Below are positions 44,752-53,584 of a DNA stretch of 55,942 bases, one piece after another (position 1 is the first letter of the stretch; the number at the start of each line of letters is the position of its first letter). The stretch is from assembly GCA_964370765.1 (NCBI GenBank), contig CAYJKW010000009.1:1-55942 (forward strand). The letters are read 5' to 3'. A program made the translations under genes and the position numbers. The stretch is from CAYJBH01 sp964370765. GTDB taxonomy: Bacteria; Bacillota; Clostridia; Oscillospirales; Ruminococcaceae. The notes under the pieces were generated by a model. It worked only from the letters and a program-made list of their open reading frames with translations. It was not told where the DNA came from and searched no databases.

Positions 44752-45924
44752 ATGAAAGATTTTGTATTTAGTTTACCTACTAAAATTATTTTCGGAGCCC
44801 AATCTCACGAAAGTTTAAAGTCAGAAATAACTACAAGAACCAATAAAACTGTTATGTTGTGCTATGGAAAATCAAGCATAAAAGATAACGGAATTTACGA
44901 CATCGTGACGAAACAACTTAATGATGCCGGTATAAAATATATTGAATTTAGTGGCATAAAAGCAAATCCGGACCTTGTAAAGGCAAGAGAAGGTGTAAAG
45001 CTGTGCAGAGATAACGATGTTGGTCTTTTATTAGCTGTTGGGGGTGGTAGTGTTATTGACACTGCAAAAACTATTGCCATCGGGGCACTTTTTGACGGTG
45101 ATATCTGGGAGTTGTACGAGAAAAGTGCAACCGCAACAGCTTCACTACCGGTTGGTGTTGTATTAACCATGGCTGCAGCCGGAAGTGAGATGAGCAACTC
45201 GGCTGTAATCACTAATGAAGAGGAATATAAAAAATACGGCATGGCATATGAATTTATGCGACCACAATTTTCAATCTTAAACCCAAAATTTACAATGTCG
45301 GTGGATAAAACTAACTCGGCTGCCGGTATTTGTGATATCTATGCGCACCTTCATGAGCGTTATTTTACTAACACCCCATCTGTTTCATCAGTAGACAGAA
45401 TGATTGAAGGCCTGATGGTATCGGTCGTTCAAAGTGGTTGTGCAGTGATAAACGACGGACAAGATTATGACGCACGTGCAGAGATAATGTGGGCCGGATG
45501 CATGGCTCATAACGATGTTTTTACGGTAGGACGCGACACCGACTGGGCGTCACATCGAATCGAGCATGAACTTAGTGCATATTATGGCCTATCACACGGT
45601 GCTGGACTGGCTATTGTAATGCCGGCATGGATGAAATTCTGCTATAAAGAAGATGTTGATAGATTTGCATGTTTAGCGGTAAATGTTTTCGGAGTTAAGC
45701 TGGATGCTGAAAACAAGGAGGCCACTGCGCTTATGGGAATTAAACGACTTGAAAATTTCATTCACGACTTAGGCCTACCCACAACACTATCTGCTTATGG
45801 AATAGATGACTCTAAATTTAAAGTTATGGCAAGGGCGGTAACCCGAAACGAAACTATAAAAGTGGGTTGTGTAAAGGTCCTATCAGTAGATGATATTGAG
45901 GCCATTTATAGACTTGCATTATAG
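44752..45924 (+). CDS. Iron-type alcohol dehydrogenase, BdhA-like
   Basis: 390 residues. It follows butanol dehydrogenase A through FxxxxPTKIIFG, YGKSSIKDNGIYD, VGGGSVIDTAKTIA, ICDIYAHLHERYF (metal Asp, His) and SHRIEHELSAYYGLSHGAGLAI (metal His pair). It uses NAD(P)H with a metal ion. Here, inside a sugar-transport operon, it more likely reduces a sugar-derived aldehyde or ketone than butanal. Confidence 0.92.
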   Translation: MKDFVFSLPTKIIFGAQSHESLKSEITTRTNKTVMLCYGKSSIKDNGIYDIVTKQLNDAGIKYIEFSGIKANPDLVKAREGVKLCRDNDVGLLLAVGGGSVIDTAKTIAIGALFDGDIWELYEKSATATASLPVGVVLTMAAAGSEMSNSAVITNEEEYKKYGMAYEFMRPQFSILNPKFTMSVDKTNSAAGICDIYAHLHERYFTNTPSVSSVDRMIEGLMVSVVQSGCAVINDGQDYDARAEIMWAGCMAHNDVFTVGRDTDWASHRIEHELSAYYGLSHGAGLAIVMPAWMKFCYKEDVDRFACLAVNVFGVKLDAENKEATALMGIKRLENFIHDLGLPTTLSAYGIDDSKFKVMARAVTRNETIKVGCVKVLSVDDIEAIYRLAL

Positions 45925-45947
45925 TAACAATCAGTCAGGGAGGAAAG

Positions 45948-46763
45948 ATGAAAGAGAAGAAGATAACCGAGCTATTTGACCTCACAGGTAAGACCGCGGT
46001 TATTACCGGTGGTGTTTCAGGGTTAGGCCGTGATATGGCGACAGGATTAGCTGAGGCAGGATGCTCACTTGTGCTTACATCGCGCAGTGCTGAAAAAGCA
46101 GAGCAGGTAGCTAAAGAGTTTACAGAAAAGTATAGTATAAAATGTTACGGATTGCCTCTTGACCAAAGAGAATCACAGCAGATTATTGATTGTTTTGCAG
46201 ATGCAAATAAGCTTTTAGGGCGTATTGATATTTTAATAAGTAATGCTGGTGGCGGATCCGGCAAAGCTGAGGGAGATCTGCTTTTAAGAGACCCTGACAT
46301 AATCGCTGACATGATACACCTAAACCTAACCGGATCACTACTTTGCTGTAAAGAGGCTGCTAAATATATGGTAGAGCAAAAATACGGCAAAATAATTACA
46401 ATAGGTAGCATTGCCGCACTGGTTGGAAGAGATCGGAGTATCTACCACAAAAATGGAAAGATGCAACAACCCATAGACTATGCCGCAGCAAAGGGTGGTG
46501 TTATAGGAATGACAAGAGATCTTGCTGCCTACCTTGCCCCTTATGGTGTATGCGCTAACTCTATATCGCCGGGTGGATTTGACAATAGTATCCTACCTCA
46601 AGGCTTTATAGATGAGTATAGTGATAAAACAATGACAGGTCACATGGGGAGAATCGGTGCAGATATAAAGGGTGCCGCTTTCTTTTTAGCTTGCGCAGCA
46701 TCCGATTATGTTACCGGACACAACNNNNNNNNNNTAGACGGCGGATTCTCTGTATACAAATAA
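45948..46763 (+). CDS. Short-chain dehydrogenase/reductase (gluconate 3-dehydrogenase-like), with assembly gap
   Basis: 271 residues as written, with ten N at 46725-46734 near the C-terminus; here the frame continues into DGGFSVYK. TGGVSGLG cofactor motif, SNAGG, catalytic Ser in IGSIAAL and YAAAK. N-terminal ITELFDLTGKTAVITGG resembles 2-deoxy-gluconate and gluconate 5-dehydrogenases, which act on sugar acids. It sits between the BdhA-like and aldo/keto reductase genes. Confidence 0.88.
   Translation: MKEKKITELFDLTGKTAVITGGVSGLGRDMATGLAEAGCSLVLTSRSAEKAEQVAKEFTEKYSIKCYGLPLDQRESQQIIDCFADANKLLGRIDILISNAGGGSGKAEGDLLLRDPDIIADMIHLNLTGSLLCCKEAAKYMVEQKYGKIITIGSIAALVGRDRSIYHKNGKMQQPIDYAAAKGGVIGMTRDLAAYLAPYGVCANSISPGGFDNSILPQGFIDEYSDKTMTGHMGRIGADIKGAAFFLACAASDYVTGHNXXXXDGGFSVYK
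46725..46734. other. Assembly gap of ten N
   Basis: A run of exactly ten N inside the SDR gene, just before the conserved VDGG motif. The frame happens to be kept, but the true number of residues here is uncertain. Confidence 0.97.
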
Positions 46764-46778
46764 AAACAAGGAGCTTAT

Positions 46779-47612
46779 ATGGATTATATCACATTAAACA
46801 CCGGTGATAAAATGCCGCTAATCGGATTTGGAACATATCAGATTAATGGTGAGGACTGCACAAAAAGCGTATTGTATGCACTTGAAGTCGGTTACAGACT
46901 GATTGATACAGCAACTGCATACAATAACGAGGAATATGTTGGGACAGCTTTAAAGCAGAGTTCGTTGAACCGAAAAGATATTTTCGTAACAACAAAGCTT
47001 CCTTTTAAAGCATACTCTAAAGCTGCAGAGACTATAGAGCAATCACTACAAAAACTACAGCTTGATTATATTGATCTTGTTTTGCTTCACTGGCCCTTTA
47101 ATGACTACTATTTTGCATATCGTGTTTTGGAAGAATATTATAATAAAGGGATAATAAAAAATATCGGTGTTTCCAACTTTAATGCAGATCGATTAGTGGA
47201 TTTAATCGGCTATAACAAGATTAAACCCGCTGTGAATCAGATAGAAACACATCTTCTTTGCCAAAGGAAAGAGTGCGCCGAATGGATGAAAAAGTACAAC
47301 GTTTCTCACCAAGCATACTCCCCGTTAGGGCAGTTTAGGGAGCCTGAATTATTTAATAATCCATCACTGCTTGAAATAGCAAAACAACATAACAAATCCA
47401 CAGTGCAAATTGCGCTGAAATTCCTTGTCCAATCCGGAATTTCTATAATTCCTAAGTCGGTTAATGCCGAGCGCATAAAGGCAAATATTGATATTTTTGA
47501 CTTTACACTTACAGCGCAGCAGATGGATACACTAAGCGCCTTAGATCGCAATGTTCCGTTAATAGGAAATCCCGAAAACCCTGCCAAGGTAGAGAGTGCA
47601 TTATCTTGGTAA
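46779..47612 (+). CDS. Aldo/keto reductase
   Basis: 277 residues. Catalytic Asp and Tyr in RLIDTATAYNNEE, Lys in TTKLPF, His in LLHWPF, and the phosphate-binding IPKSVNAERI. The AKR signature GIIKNIGVSNF is present. It is the last gene of the operon and is followed by a strong terminator. It would reduce a carbonyl of the imported sugar or its breakdown product. Confidence 0.92.
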   Translation: MDYITLNTGDKMPLIGFGTYQINGEDCTKSVLYALEVGYRLIDTATAYNNEEYVGTALKQSSLNRKDIFVTTKLPFKAYSKAAETIEQSLQKLQLDYIDLVLLHWPFNDYYFAYRVLEEYYNKGIIKNIGVSNFNADRLVDLIGYNKIKPAVNQIETHLLCQRKECAEWMKKYNVSHQAYSPLGQFREPELFNNPSLLEIAKQHNKSTVQIALKFLVQSGISIIPKSVNAERIKANIDIFDFTLTAQQMDTLSALDRNVPLIGNPENPAKVESALSW

Positions 47613-47630
47613 ATAATTTAATTAACACTA

Positions 47631-47664
47631 AAAAAGTGCAACACAGAATGCTGTTGCACTTTTT
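47631..47664 (+). terminator. Terminator of the transporter/oxidoreductase operon
   Basis: AAAAAGTGCAACA (47631-47643) pairs perfectly with TGTTGCACTTTTT (47652-47664) over an 8-base loop, 18 bases after the aldo/keto reductase stop. Confidence 0.92.
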
Positions 47665-47711
47665 TAACGCAATAAAAGAAGATTATTATGAAAGATTAAT
47701 AATAATTTTTA

Positions 47712-47741
47712 TTGACAAACATACTGTCGGTATGTTATTGT
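47712..47741 (+). promoter_or_regulatory. Promoter and operator of the efflux TetR gene
   Basis: TTGACA (47712-47717), 18 bases, TATTGT (47736-47741). The spacer holds ACATACTGTCGGTATGT (47719-47735), 6-bp arms ACATAC/GTATGT. A sister copy lies before the ABC genes at 48447-48463. Confidence 0.82.
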
Positions 47742-47773
47742 AGACCTATGCTAAGAGTGTATGGAGGTAAACG

Positions 47774-48403
47774 TTGGCAAGAAATAAATATCCTGAGCAA
47801 ACAGTTGAACGAATACTGGATGTTTCTACAAAGCTTTTTCTTGAAAAAGGATATGATAATACAAGTTTACAAGATATTTTAAACGAGCTTGGCGACCTAA
47901 CAAAAGGGGCAATCTATCACCACTTCAAGTCAAAGGAGGAAATTTTTGATGCTGTTGGAACAAGGGTTTCGCAAAGCAATAACGTTGTATTAATTGAGAT
48001 AAAAAATGATAAAAGCTTAAAAGGTGCCGAAAAACTACAAAAGCTTGTAAAAACAAGTGTGCATAGTCAAACCACAAAAACACTTATCAGGATGACACCG
48101 AGCCTTTTGGATAATCCGAAATTTTTGGTCATGCAACTTAAAAGTTCTTGTTATGACGTTGTCCCAAACTACATTTTACCAATAATTGAAGAAGGCGTTT
48201 TGGACGGAACAATTTATACCGACAAACCCTATGAGCTTGCGGAGTTAATTACACTGTTAATTAATGTATGGCTTAACCCTACCATTCTTGGTGCCGATAG
48301 GGATGGGTTGCCGGCAAAATGCAGCATGATTAATGAAATTGTCAAACAATACAAATTTACCTTGTTTGATGAAGAAACAATTGAAAAACTTAAATCAATA
48401 TAA
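47774..48403 (+). CDS. TetR-family regulator of the efflux locus
   Basis: 209 residues from a TTG start with GGAGG 6 bases before it. Helix-turn-helix TSLQDILNELGDLTKGAIYHHFKSKEEIF. It precedes the ABC and MFS transporter genes in the same direction. The same 17-bp operator occurs in its own promoter and before those genes, so it represses both until an inducer, perhaps a toxic compound, binds. Confidence 0.9.
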   Translation: MARNKYPEQTVERILDVSTKLFLEKGYDNTSLQDILNELGDLTKGAIYHHFKSKEEIFDAVGTRVSQSNNVVLIEIKNDKSLKGAEKLQKLVKTSVHSQTTKTLIRMTPSLLDNPKFLVMQLKSSCYDVVPNYILPIIEEGVLDGTIYTDKPYELAELITLLINVWLNPTILGADRDGLPAKCSMINEIVKQYKFTLFDEETIEKLKSI

Positions 48404-48410
48404 AAAATAA

Positions 48411-48429
48411 CTGCTCTGAATATGAGCAG
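48411..48429 (+). terminator. Weak terminator after the efflux TetR gene
   Basis: CTGCTC (48411-48416) pairs with GAGCAG (48424-48429), followed by CTTATTTAT. The stem is short, so it may only attenuate. Confidence 0.5.
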
Positions 48430-48446
48430 CTTATTTATAATATTAT

Positions 48447-48463
48447 ACATACCGACCGTATGT
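48447..48463 (+). promoter_or_regulatory. TetR operator before the ABC/MFS genes
   Basis: ACATACCGACCGTATGT, the same arms and spacing as at 47719-47735, 31 bases before the ABC start codon. A TATAATATT just upstream (about 48436) is a possible -10. Confidence 0.8.
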
Positions 48464-48493
48464 ATGTATACAGAACAATAGGAGGATATTAAT

Positions 48494-49201
48494 TTGGAAA
48501 GTATAATCAAAACAGGACATCTATGCAAAACTTATGACAGTACATTAGTGCTAAACCACATCAATTTCGAGGTTGAAAAGGGCGAACTAATTGGCCTGCT
48601 TGGTAGTAATGGTGCCGGAAAAACTACGTTGCTTAAGTTGTTAGCAGGACTTTTGGAACCAACAGCTGGCGAGATTCAAATCTTTGGACATTCACCCTGG
48701 AATGAACGCGACAGAGTTCTAAGTAGGCTTGGGGTGCTAATAGAAACACCGGTTTTTTACGATCACTTAACGGCATACAAAAATCTCGAAATACATTTAG
48801 AGTACTTAGGGGTAAAAGCCAACATAGATGAGGTTTTAAACAGTGTTGGTCTTGTAAATGTAAAAAACAAGAGTGTCTCAAAGTTTTCTATGGGAATGAA
48901 GCAACGACTTGCAATCGCAAGAGCCATAAGCCATAATCCCGAAATAATACTTCTTGATGAGCCTATTAACGGTCTTGACCCTGTTGCAATTAAGGAAATG
49001 CGCGAACTATTTATCGCACTTAGTGATAAAGGTACAACCGTTATTCTATCGAGTCATATTTTAGGCGAGGTGCTTCAAACAGCTGAAAGTGTAGTTGTAA
49101 TTTCGAATAGCAAATTAGAGCGACTAGGTAAAATAGGGGATTTAAAGAAAAAACATGGCAATGATATAGAGAATCATTTGATCGAAAGGATGCGTGGCTA
49201 G
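48494..49201 (+). CDS. ABC transporter ATPase (drug-efflux or bacitracin-resistance type)
   Basis: 235 residues from a TTG start with GGAGG 8 bases before. Walker A GSNGAGKTT, signature FSMGMKQRLAIARA, Walker B IILLDEPINGLD. The FSMGMKQR signature is typical of BcrA-like ATPases. It overlaps the permease gene by 8 bases. Confidence 0.92.
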   Translation: MESIIKTGHLCKTYDSTLVLNHINFEVEKGELIGLLGSNGAGKTTLLKLLAGLLEPTAGEIQIFGHSPWNERDRVLSRLGVLIETPVFYDHLTAYKNLEIHLEYLGVKANIDEVLNSVGLVNVKNKSVSKFSMGMKQRLAIARAISHNPEIILLDEPINGLDPVAIKEMRELFIALSDKGTTVILSSHILGEVLQTAESVVVISNSKLERLGKIGDLKKKHGNDIENHLIERMRG

Positions 49202-49910
49202 TATGATGAAATTAATTATTCTTGAACTTAAAAAAAACAACCTAAAACCTTACCTACTTAGTATTTTAGGAATATTTATTGCTGTAATTGCAATGGGGAT
49301 TTTATTTTGTGCAGTTCCAATTATTGAGCCAAGTGACCCATCGGCACAGGAGTTTTCCGACCCCGCTATGATTATCATGATGGTATCAATAATGTCAATG
49401 AGCGCCTTTTCTATTTTATCATCGGTGATGTATGCTAAATTTGTAGTCGAGGAATACGCAGGTAAAAGAAATGTCCTGCTTTTTACATACCCTCAAAAGC
49501 GAAGTCGCATTCTGCTGGCAAAACTTTTTCTTATTTTCATCTTTGTTTTTGCCATGATATTTATTGTGAATATTCTTGCCTGTTTAGCTGTGGGCTTTTT
49601 GGGCAATGCAGTGGGGCTTACCTTAAAAGCTTTTAACGATATGGCCTTGATACTTAGATTAACATTAATTTTTGCATTTGTATCCAATTTTATAGGGCTT
49701 ATCGCATTGAGATTAGGCTTTTACAAAAAATCAATCATTGTGCCAATAGTTACAGCGACAATACTTGTTTCGCCTTTTGGAAACTCAGTGATGCTACTTG
49801 GTGCAGATTCATTTATCGCATTTATAGTAGCAACAAGTTTACTTCTTATAATATCAATAATCATATTTTTAGGACTTCTTAAAAAGGTAAATAAAATGGA
49901 GTGTGTGTAA
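49194..49910 (+). CDS. ABC transporter permease (ABC-2 type)
   Basis: 238 residues with six hydrophobic segments and the VEEYAGKRNVLLFTYPQKRSRILLAKL stretch common in BcrB-like permeases. It forms the exporter with the upstream ATPase. The stop overlaps the MFS start by one base. Confidence 0.88.
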   Translation: MASMMKLIILELKKNNLKPYLLSILGIFIAVIAMGILFCAVPIIEPSDPSAQEFSDPAMIIMMVSIMSMSAFSILSSVMYAKFVVEEYAGKRNVLLFTYPQKRSRILLAKLFLIFIFVFAMIFIVNILACLAVGFLGNAVGLTLKAFNDMALILRLTLIFAFVSNFIGLIALRLGFYKKSIIVPIVTATILVSPFGNSVMLLGADSFIAFIVATSLLLIISIIIFLGLLKKVNKMECV

Positions 49911-51136
49911 TGAAATCCACTAAACTTACAAATAAAAACTTTGTTTTGGTAGTTGTCGGGCAGATCATTTCACTTTTTGGCAACGGTATACTACGTTTTG
50001 CATTGCCACTTCACCTGCTTGATATAACAGGATCGTCGGCAATTTTTGGTGTAGTCAGTGCTGTATCGTTTTTACCGTTAGTTGTACTTATGCCTGTCGG
50101 TGGCATCATAGCAGATAGAGCAAACAAGCGAAATATTATGGTTACACTTGATTTTATAACGGGACTTTTAATGTTGTTTTTCTATATCACTATGAACAGC
50201 GTTTCGCTAATACCACTGATTGTCGTTGCACTTATAATTCTATTTAGTATTAGCGGCCTATATCAACCCACAGTACAGGCAAGCATCCCTATGCTGCTTG
50301 ATGAAAAGATACTTGTTAGTGGCAATGGAATAGTGAGCAGTATTAGTGGTCTTTCAAATTTAATCTCACCTTTTATTGGAGGTATACTTCTTACAAACTA
50401 TGGGATTATTCCGATTGTTATGGTATCATTTATCTGCTTTTTTGCTTCAGCGATATTAGAGCTGTTTATTAAAATTCCATACAAAAAAATTATTACTAGC
50501 ACTACTATGATAGATATGGTGAAAAGCGACATGAGAGTTTCGGTGAATTTTATATTCAAGGAAAAACCGACCCTCAAAAAACTGATGTTTGTAACCTGTA
50601 TGTTAAACGCTTTTATAAGTGCACTTATTATTATTTCCCTAGCTGTCCTTATTACCGAAAGACTTAACCTATCAAAAGAAATGTATGGATATACCTTAAG
50701 CGCCCTTGCTTTAGGTGGCCTTGTTGGAGGTATTATCGCCGGGGTTTTAAGTAGAAAAATAAATATAATAAAGCTACCCATATGTTTCGCCTTAATATCT
50801 ATAAGTCTTATTCCAATGTCGGCAGCGATGTATATTGAAAACGCCTATATTATTTCGTATGTTTTAATTATGATAAGTGCATTTTTGGTAATGTGCATCT
50901 CAACTATTGCTTCGGTTATTATAATAACCTATATTCAAGCTGAGACTCCGGAAAACATGGTAGGGAAAATAATGGCTTTTGTAATGACAGCATCAATGTT
51001 TGCATCTCCTATCGGACAAGCATTATACGGACTTGCTTTTGAATATTTTATCGGACATGAAAGCTTCGTTATTTTAGGGGCAATCGTAATTACCTTGTTT
51101 ATCAGTCTATTTACAAAAAGGGTTGTGAATAGATAA
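49910..51136 (+). CDS. Major facilitator superfamily efflux protein
   Basis: 408 residues from the ATG at 49910. About twelve hydrophobic helices; MPVGGIIADRANKRNIM is the loop 2-3 signature of drug/proton antiporters of the enterobactin-exporter/MFS_3 type. Cotranscribed with the ABC exporter under the same TetR control, so a second export route for the same compounds. Confidence 0.9.
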   Translation: MKSTKLTNKNFVLVVVGQIISLFGNGILRFALPLHLLDITGSSAIFGVVSAVSFLPLVVLMPVGGIIADRANKRNIMVTLDFITGLLMLFFYITMNSVSLIPLIVVALIILFSISGLYQPTVQASIPMLLDEKILVSGNGIVSSISGLSNLISPFIGGILLTNYGIIPIVMVSFICFFASAILELFIKIPYKKIITSTTMIDMVKSDMRVSVNFIFKEKPTLKKLMFVTCMLNAFISALIIISLAVLITERLNLSKEMYGYTLSALALGGLVGGIIAGVLSRKINIIKLPICFALISISLIPMSAAMYIENAYIISYVLIMISAFLVMCISTIASVIIITYIQAETPENMVGKIMAFVMTASMFASPIGQALYGLAFEYFIGHESFVILGAIVITLFISLFTKRVVNR

Positions 51137-51163
51137 CCACTTGATATAAACATTTTACTATTA

Positions 51164-51194
51164 AAGGCAGTACCATATCATATGGTACTGCCTT
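51164..51194 (+). terminator. Terminator between convergent MFS and NanOx-like genes
   Basis: AAGGCAGTACCATAT (51164-51178) is followed after one base by its exact complement (51180-51194), ending in TT. It is nearly symmetrical and could serve both strands, though it lacks a long T-run. Confidence 0.7.
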
Positions 51195-51229
51195 ACTATG
51201 CATCTGTCATTTAAAGTCAAAGTATCTGG

Positions 51230-52312
51230 TTATATTTGCTCCACCTTACCTGTGTTTCGTGACTTAACACAGGTCGATGCAATAATTACCGAGTTTAATG
51301 CCGAGGTACCGTCAAACAGATTTTTATGCTCTGCTTTTATCTCCTTACCCGCTACTGCATCCACAAACACAGAAAATTCCCTTAAAAGGTTTTTTTGTAT
51401 ATATTCAATAGGGCGTTGACTTGCACTACCGTATGCAATACCGGCATCCGTCTTTTTAAATAGACCTAGGATAGAGTCTTGACACTCCTTGTCGTCGAAC
51501 AATGGAAATTGCTGTACCCCCTCATCAGATTTTACCGACACACTTGCGGTGGAGAAATCAATTAGCGCACCTTTTTTTGTACCGTTTATACGAATAATAT
51601 GGTTTGACTGCCTAAAACCTGAGCCATACTGCATCGTCACAAAACCACTATTACCAAATTTTAACGTAATAAGTATCACGTCGTCTTCATCTCCAAAGCC
51701 CTCTTGATTGTGGGCAAGGTTGCCACCAACAGTGTACAGTTCGGTGGGTAGACCCATAAACCACTGTACAAGATCGATCTCGTGTATATGGTGAAACAGG
51801 TGCCCGCCAGACAAGTCCTGCATTTTTTTCCAACTAACCTGAGGCTTTTTGCTCTCCCAACCTGTTCGCTCCACATGCATATTTATTATTTCCCCAAACT
51901 CCCCCTTATCTATCATCTCTTTTGTCTTATATAGCCCATCATAAAAGTGCATTATATGCCCGACCATAATTAGCACATTTTCCTCTTTGCAGGCAACCAG
52001 CATCTCCTTTGCATCCTCTATATTAAGCGCAAAAGGTTTCTCGCAGAATATGTGTTTTTTGGCTCTTGCCGCAGCTATTACCTGCTCCTTGTGTAGATAG
52101 TTTGGTGATGCAATAATAACTGCATCTATCTCCTTGTTATTCCAGATATCATCTATATCATGTGTGTAGGGGCAGCTTAACTCTTTTGATAAAACCTCAC
52201 TGCTTTGTGAGGGGCTATAAACCATAACGAGCTCACACTCGTTATTACCTGCTATCGCCCTTGCAAACTCAGATCCGAAATGGCCGCTGCCTACTACCGC
52301 ATACTTTTTCAT
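51230..52312 (-). CDS. Gfo/Idh/MocA oxidoreductase, NanOx/YjhC-like
   Basis: 360 residues. N-terminal NAD fold VVGSGHFGSEFAR, the EKP motif at 91-93 in HIFCEKPFAL, and SWKKMQDLSGGHLFHHIHEID with the catalytic His. Several stretches (ASPNYLHKE, GGHLFHHIHE, GGNLAHNQEGFGDEDD) match what I recall of E. coli YjhC, whose family (NanOx) turns 2,7-anhydro-Neu5Ac into Neu5Ac with a transient NAD cycle. The sialate-lyase-like gene lies upstream in the same direction. Other Gfo/Idh functions remain possible. Confidence 0.87.
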   Translation of the reverse strand: MKKYAVVGSGHFGSEFARAIAGNNECELVMVYSPSQSSEVLSKELSCPYTHDIDDIWNNKEIDAVIIASPNYLHKEQVIAAARAKKHIFCEKPFALNIEDAKEMLVACKEENVLIMVGHIMHFYDGLYKTKEMIDKGEFGEIINMHVERTGWESKKPQVSWKKMQDLSGGHLFHHIHEIDLVQWFMGLPTELYTVGGNLAHNQEGFGDEDDVILITLKFGNSGFVTMQYGSGFRQSNHIIRINGTKKGALIDFSTASVSVKSDEGVQQFPLFDDKECQDSILGLFKKTDAGIAYGSASQRPIEYIQKNLLREFSVFVDAVAGKEIKAEHKNLFDGTSALNSVIIASTCVKSRNTGKVEQI

Positions 52313-52406
52313 GATAACCTCAATTTAAATTGTTCGTAACTATATGCTATGTAACGATGCATGGTATACACCATTTTGAAAGTTATTGGTCACACTTTAT
52401 AATGAT

Positions 52407-52497
52407 TCACGCATGGCAACACACCGCCTGTGAAGGGGCAAGCACCATGCGTGATAATATCAATGATCTGTGTAACAGCTCGCCCGGACAAGGGGCG
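52407..52497 (-). other. GC-rich structured intergenic region with twin hairpins
   Basis: TCACGCATGG (52407-52416) pairs with CCATGCGTGA (52445-52454). Inside it, and again at 52481-52497, sits a similar element: CGCCTGTGAAGGGGC and CGCCCGGACAAGGGGC, the second forming a 5-bp CGCCC/GGGCG stem over 7 bases. The block lies between the lyase stop and the NanOx-like start, about 95 bases before the latter, and is far more GC-rich than its surroundings. It may be an RNA leader, processing site or terminator. Confidence 0.6.
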
Positions 52498-52516
52498 CAA
52501 TAACATCCTGCTACTT

Positions 52517-53419
52517 TTATTTTATTAGTTGTAACGCATTGCCTATCATCGCCACAATTTCTTGTGCCACAATTTTGCCTGCATCATCCAACTTTGGAAG
52601 TGGATCTCTAACATCACCTATGTCAATCCCCTCCCGTAATAGGACAACATGTTTTGCAATTGCATACATACTGGAACTGGAGCTTACAAGTTTTAATACA
52701 ATTTTAGTAATCTCGTCCTGTAGGGCAATCGCCGATTTATTATCTCCGGAATTAAACATTTTATAAAGTGCTACAAACAGCTCCGGCATTATACCGTAGG
52801 TACCACCAATTCCACCGCAAGCACCTGCACTAAGTCCTGGAAGCATTTGATCATCCGGCCCATTAAATACCTGCATTCCTTGGCTTCTCCACATCATGAT
52901 ATCACAGGTGGATACAGATGAGTTTTTAACACCTACAACACGCTTGTTCTTAACCATTTCCGATAAAAGCCTTTCGGTAAGTGCTACACCTGCAAGCTGC
53001 GGAATATTATATATTATAAAATCTGTATCCGGTGCAGAGCTACTGATATCGTTCCAATACTTAGCTATTGCGGCAGGGGGGAGATGAAAGTATATAGGTG
53101 GTATGGCAGCTATTGCATCGACCTTGCAACCCTGTGCATGTGCAGCTAGTTCCATACTGTCCTTAGTGTTGTTACACGCAACATGTGCAATTACCTTAAC
53201 ACCGGTGCCTTTAACGACCTCCATTACAGCCTCTAAGACAATCTTTCGTTCTTCTTTTGATTGATATATGCACTCACCAGATGATCCACCCACATAAAGT
53301 CCATTGACATTTTTTTCGATTAGGTATTGGGTATATTTTTTTATACCGTCTGTGCATATATCTCCGTTTTTAGAATAACAAGCATAGAACGCAGGATAAA
53401 CCCCATGAAAATCAGTCAT
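52517..53419 (-). CDS. DapA/NanA-family aldolase, N-acetylneuraminate lyase-like
   Basis: 300 residues, the normal family length. Carboxylate loop GGSSGE (44-49), catalytic Tyr137 in YNIP and Schiff-base Lys165 in GVKNSS, the same positions as in E. coli NanA. The family splits or joins pyruvate and an aldehyde. With YhcH-, AGE- and NanOx-like genes nearby, cleavage of N-acetylneuraminate to ManNAc and pyruvate is the best guess; dihydrodipicolinate synthase or another keto-acid aldolase remains possible. Confidence 0.88.
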   Translation of the reverse strand: MTDFHGVYPAFYACYSKNGDICTDGIKKYTQYLIEKNVNGLYVGGSSGECIYQSKEERKIVLEAVMEVVKGTGVKVIAHVACNNTKDSMELAAHAQGCKVDAIAAIPPIYFHLPPAAIAKYWNDISSSAPDTDFIIYNIPQLAGVALTERLLSEMVKNKRVVGVKNSSVSTCDIMMWRSQGMQVFNGPDDQMLPGLSAGACGGIGGTYGIMPELFVALYKMFNSGDNKSAIALQDEITKIVLKLVSSSSSMYAIAKHVVLLREGIDIGDVRDPLPKLDDAGKIVAQEIVAMIGNALQLIK

Positions 53420-53467
53420 AATTCCTTCCTTTTAAACTCAATTTAATAAATAGCTTTTCTTAATCCA

Positions 53468-53519
53468 ATAATATCACTTAAAAGAATATGTGTCAATATA
53501 TTTTTAGAAATTATTTCTA
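53468..53519 (-). promoter_or_regulatory. Promoter and upstream dyad of the NanA-like gene
   Basis: Minus-strand TTGACA (53491-53496), 17 bases, TATTAT (53468-53473). A 15-bp dyad TAGAAATTATTTCTA (53505-53519) lies 8 bases upstream of the -35. Its shape (GAAAT…ATTTC) recalls operators of RpiR-type sialic acid regulators, a family not found in this window. Confidence 0.75.
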
Positions 53520-53584
53520 TAATTATAAAAAAATAAAAATAATTTTCAGTACACTTTATTGCATTAATTTATATGCAATAAATA

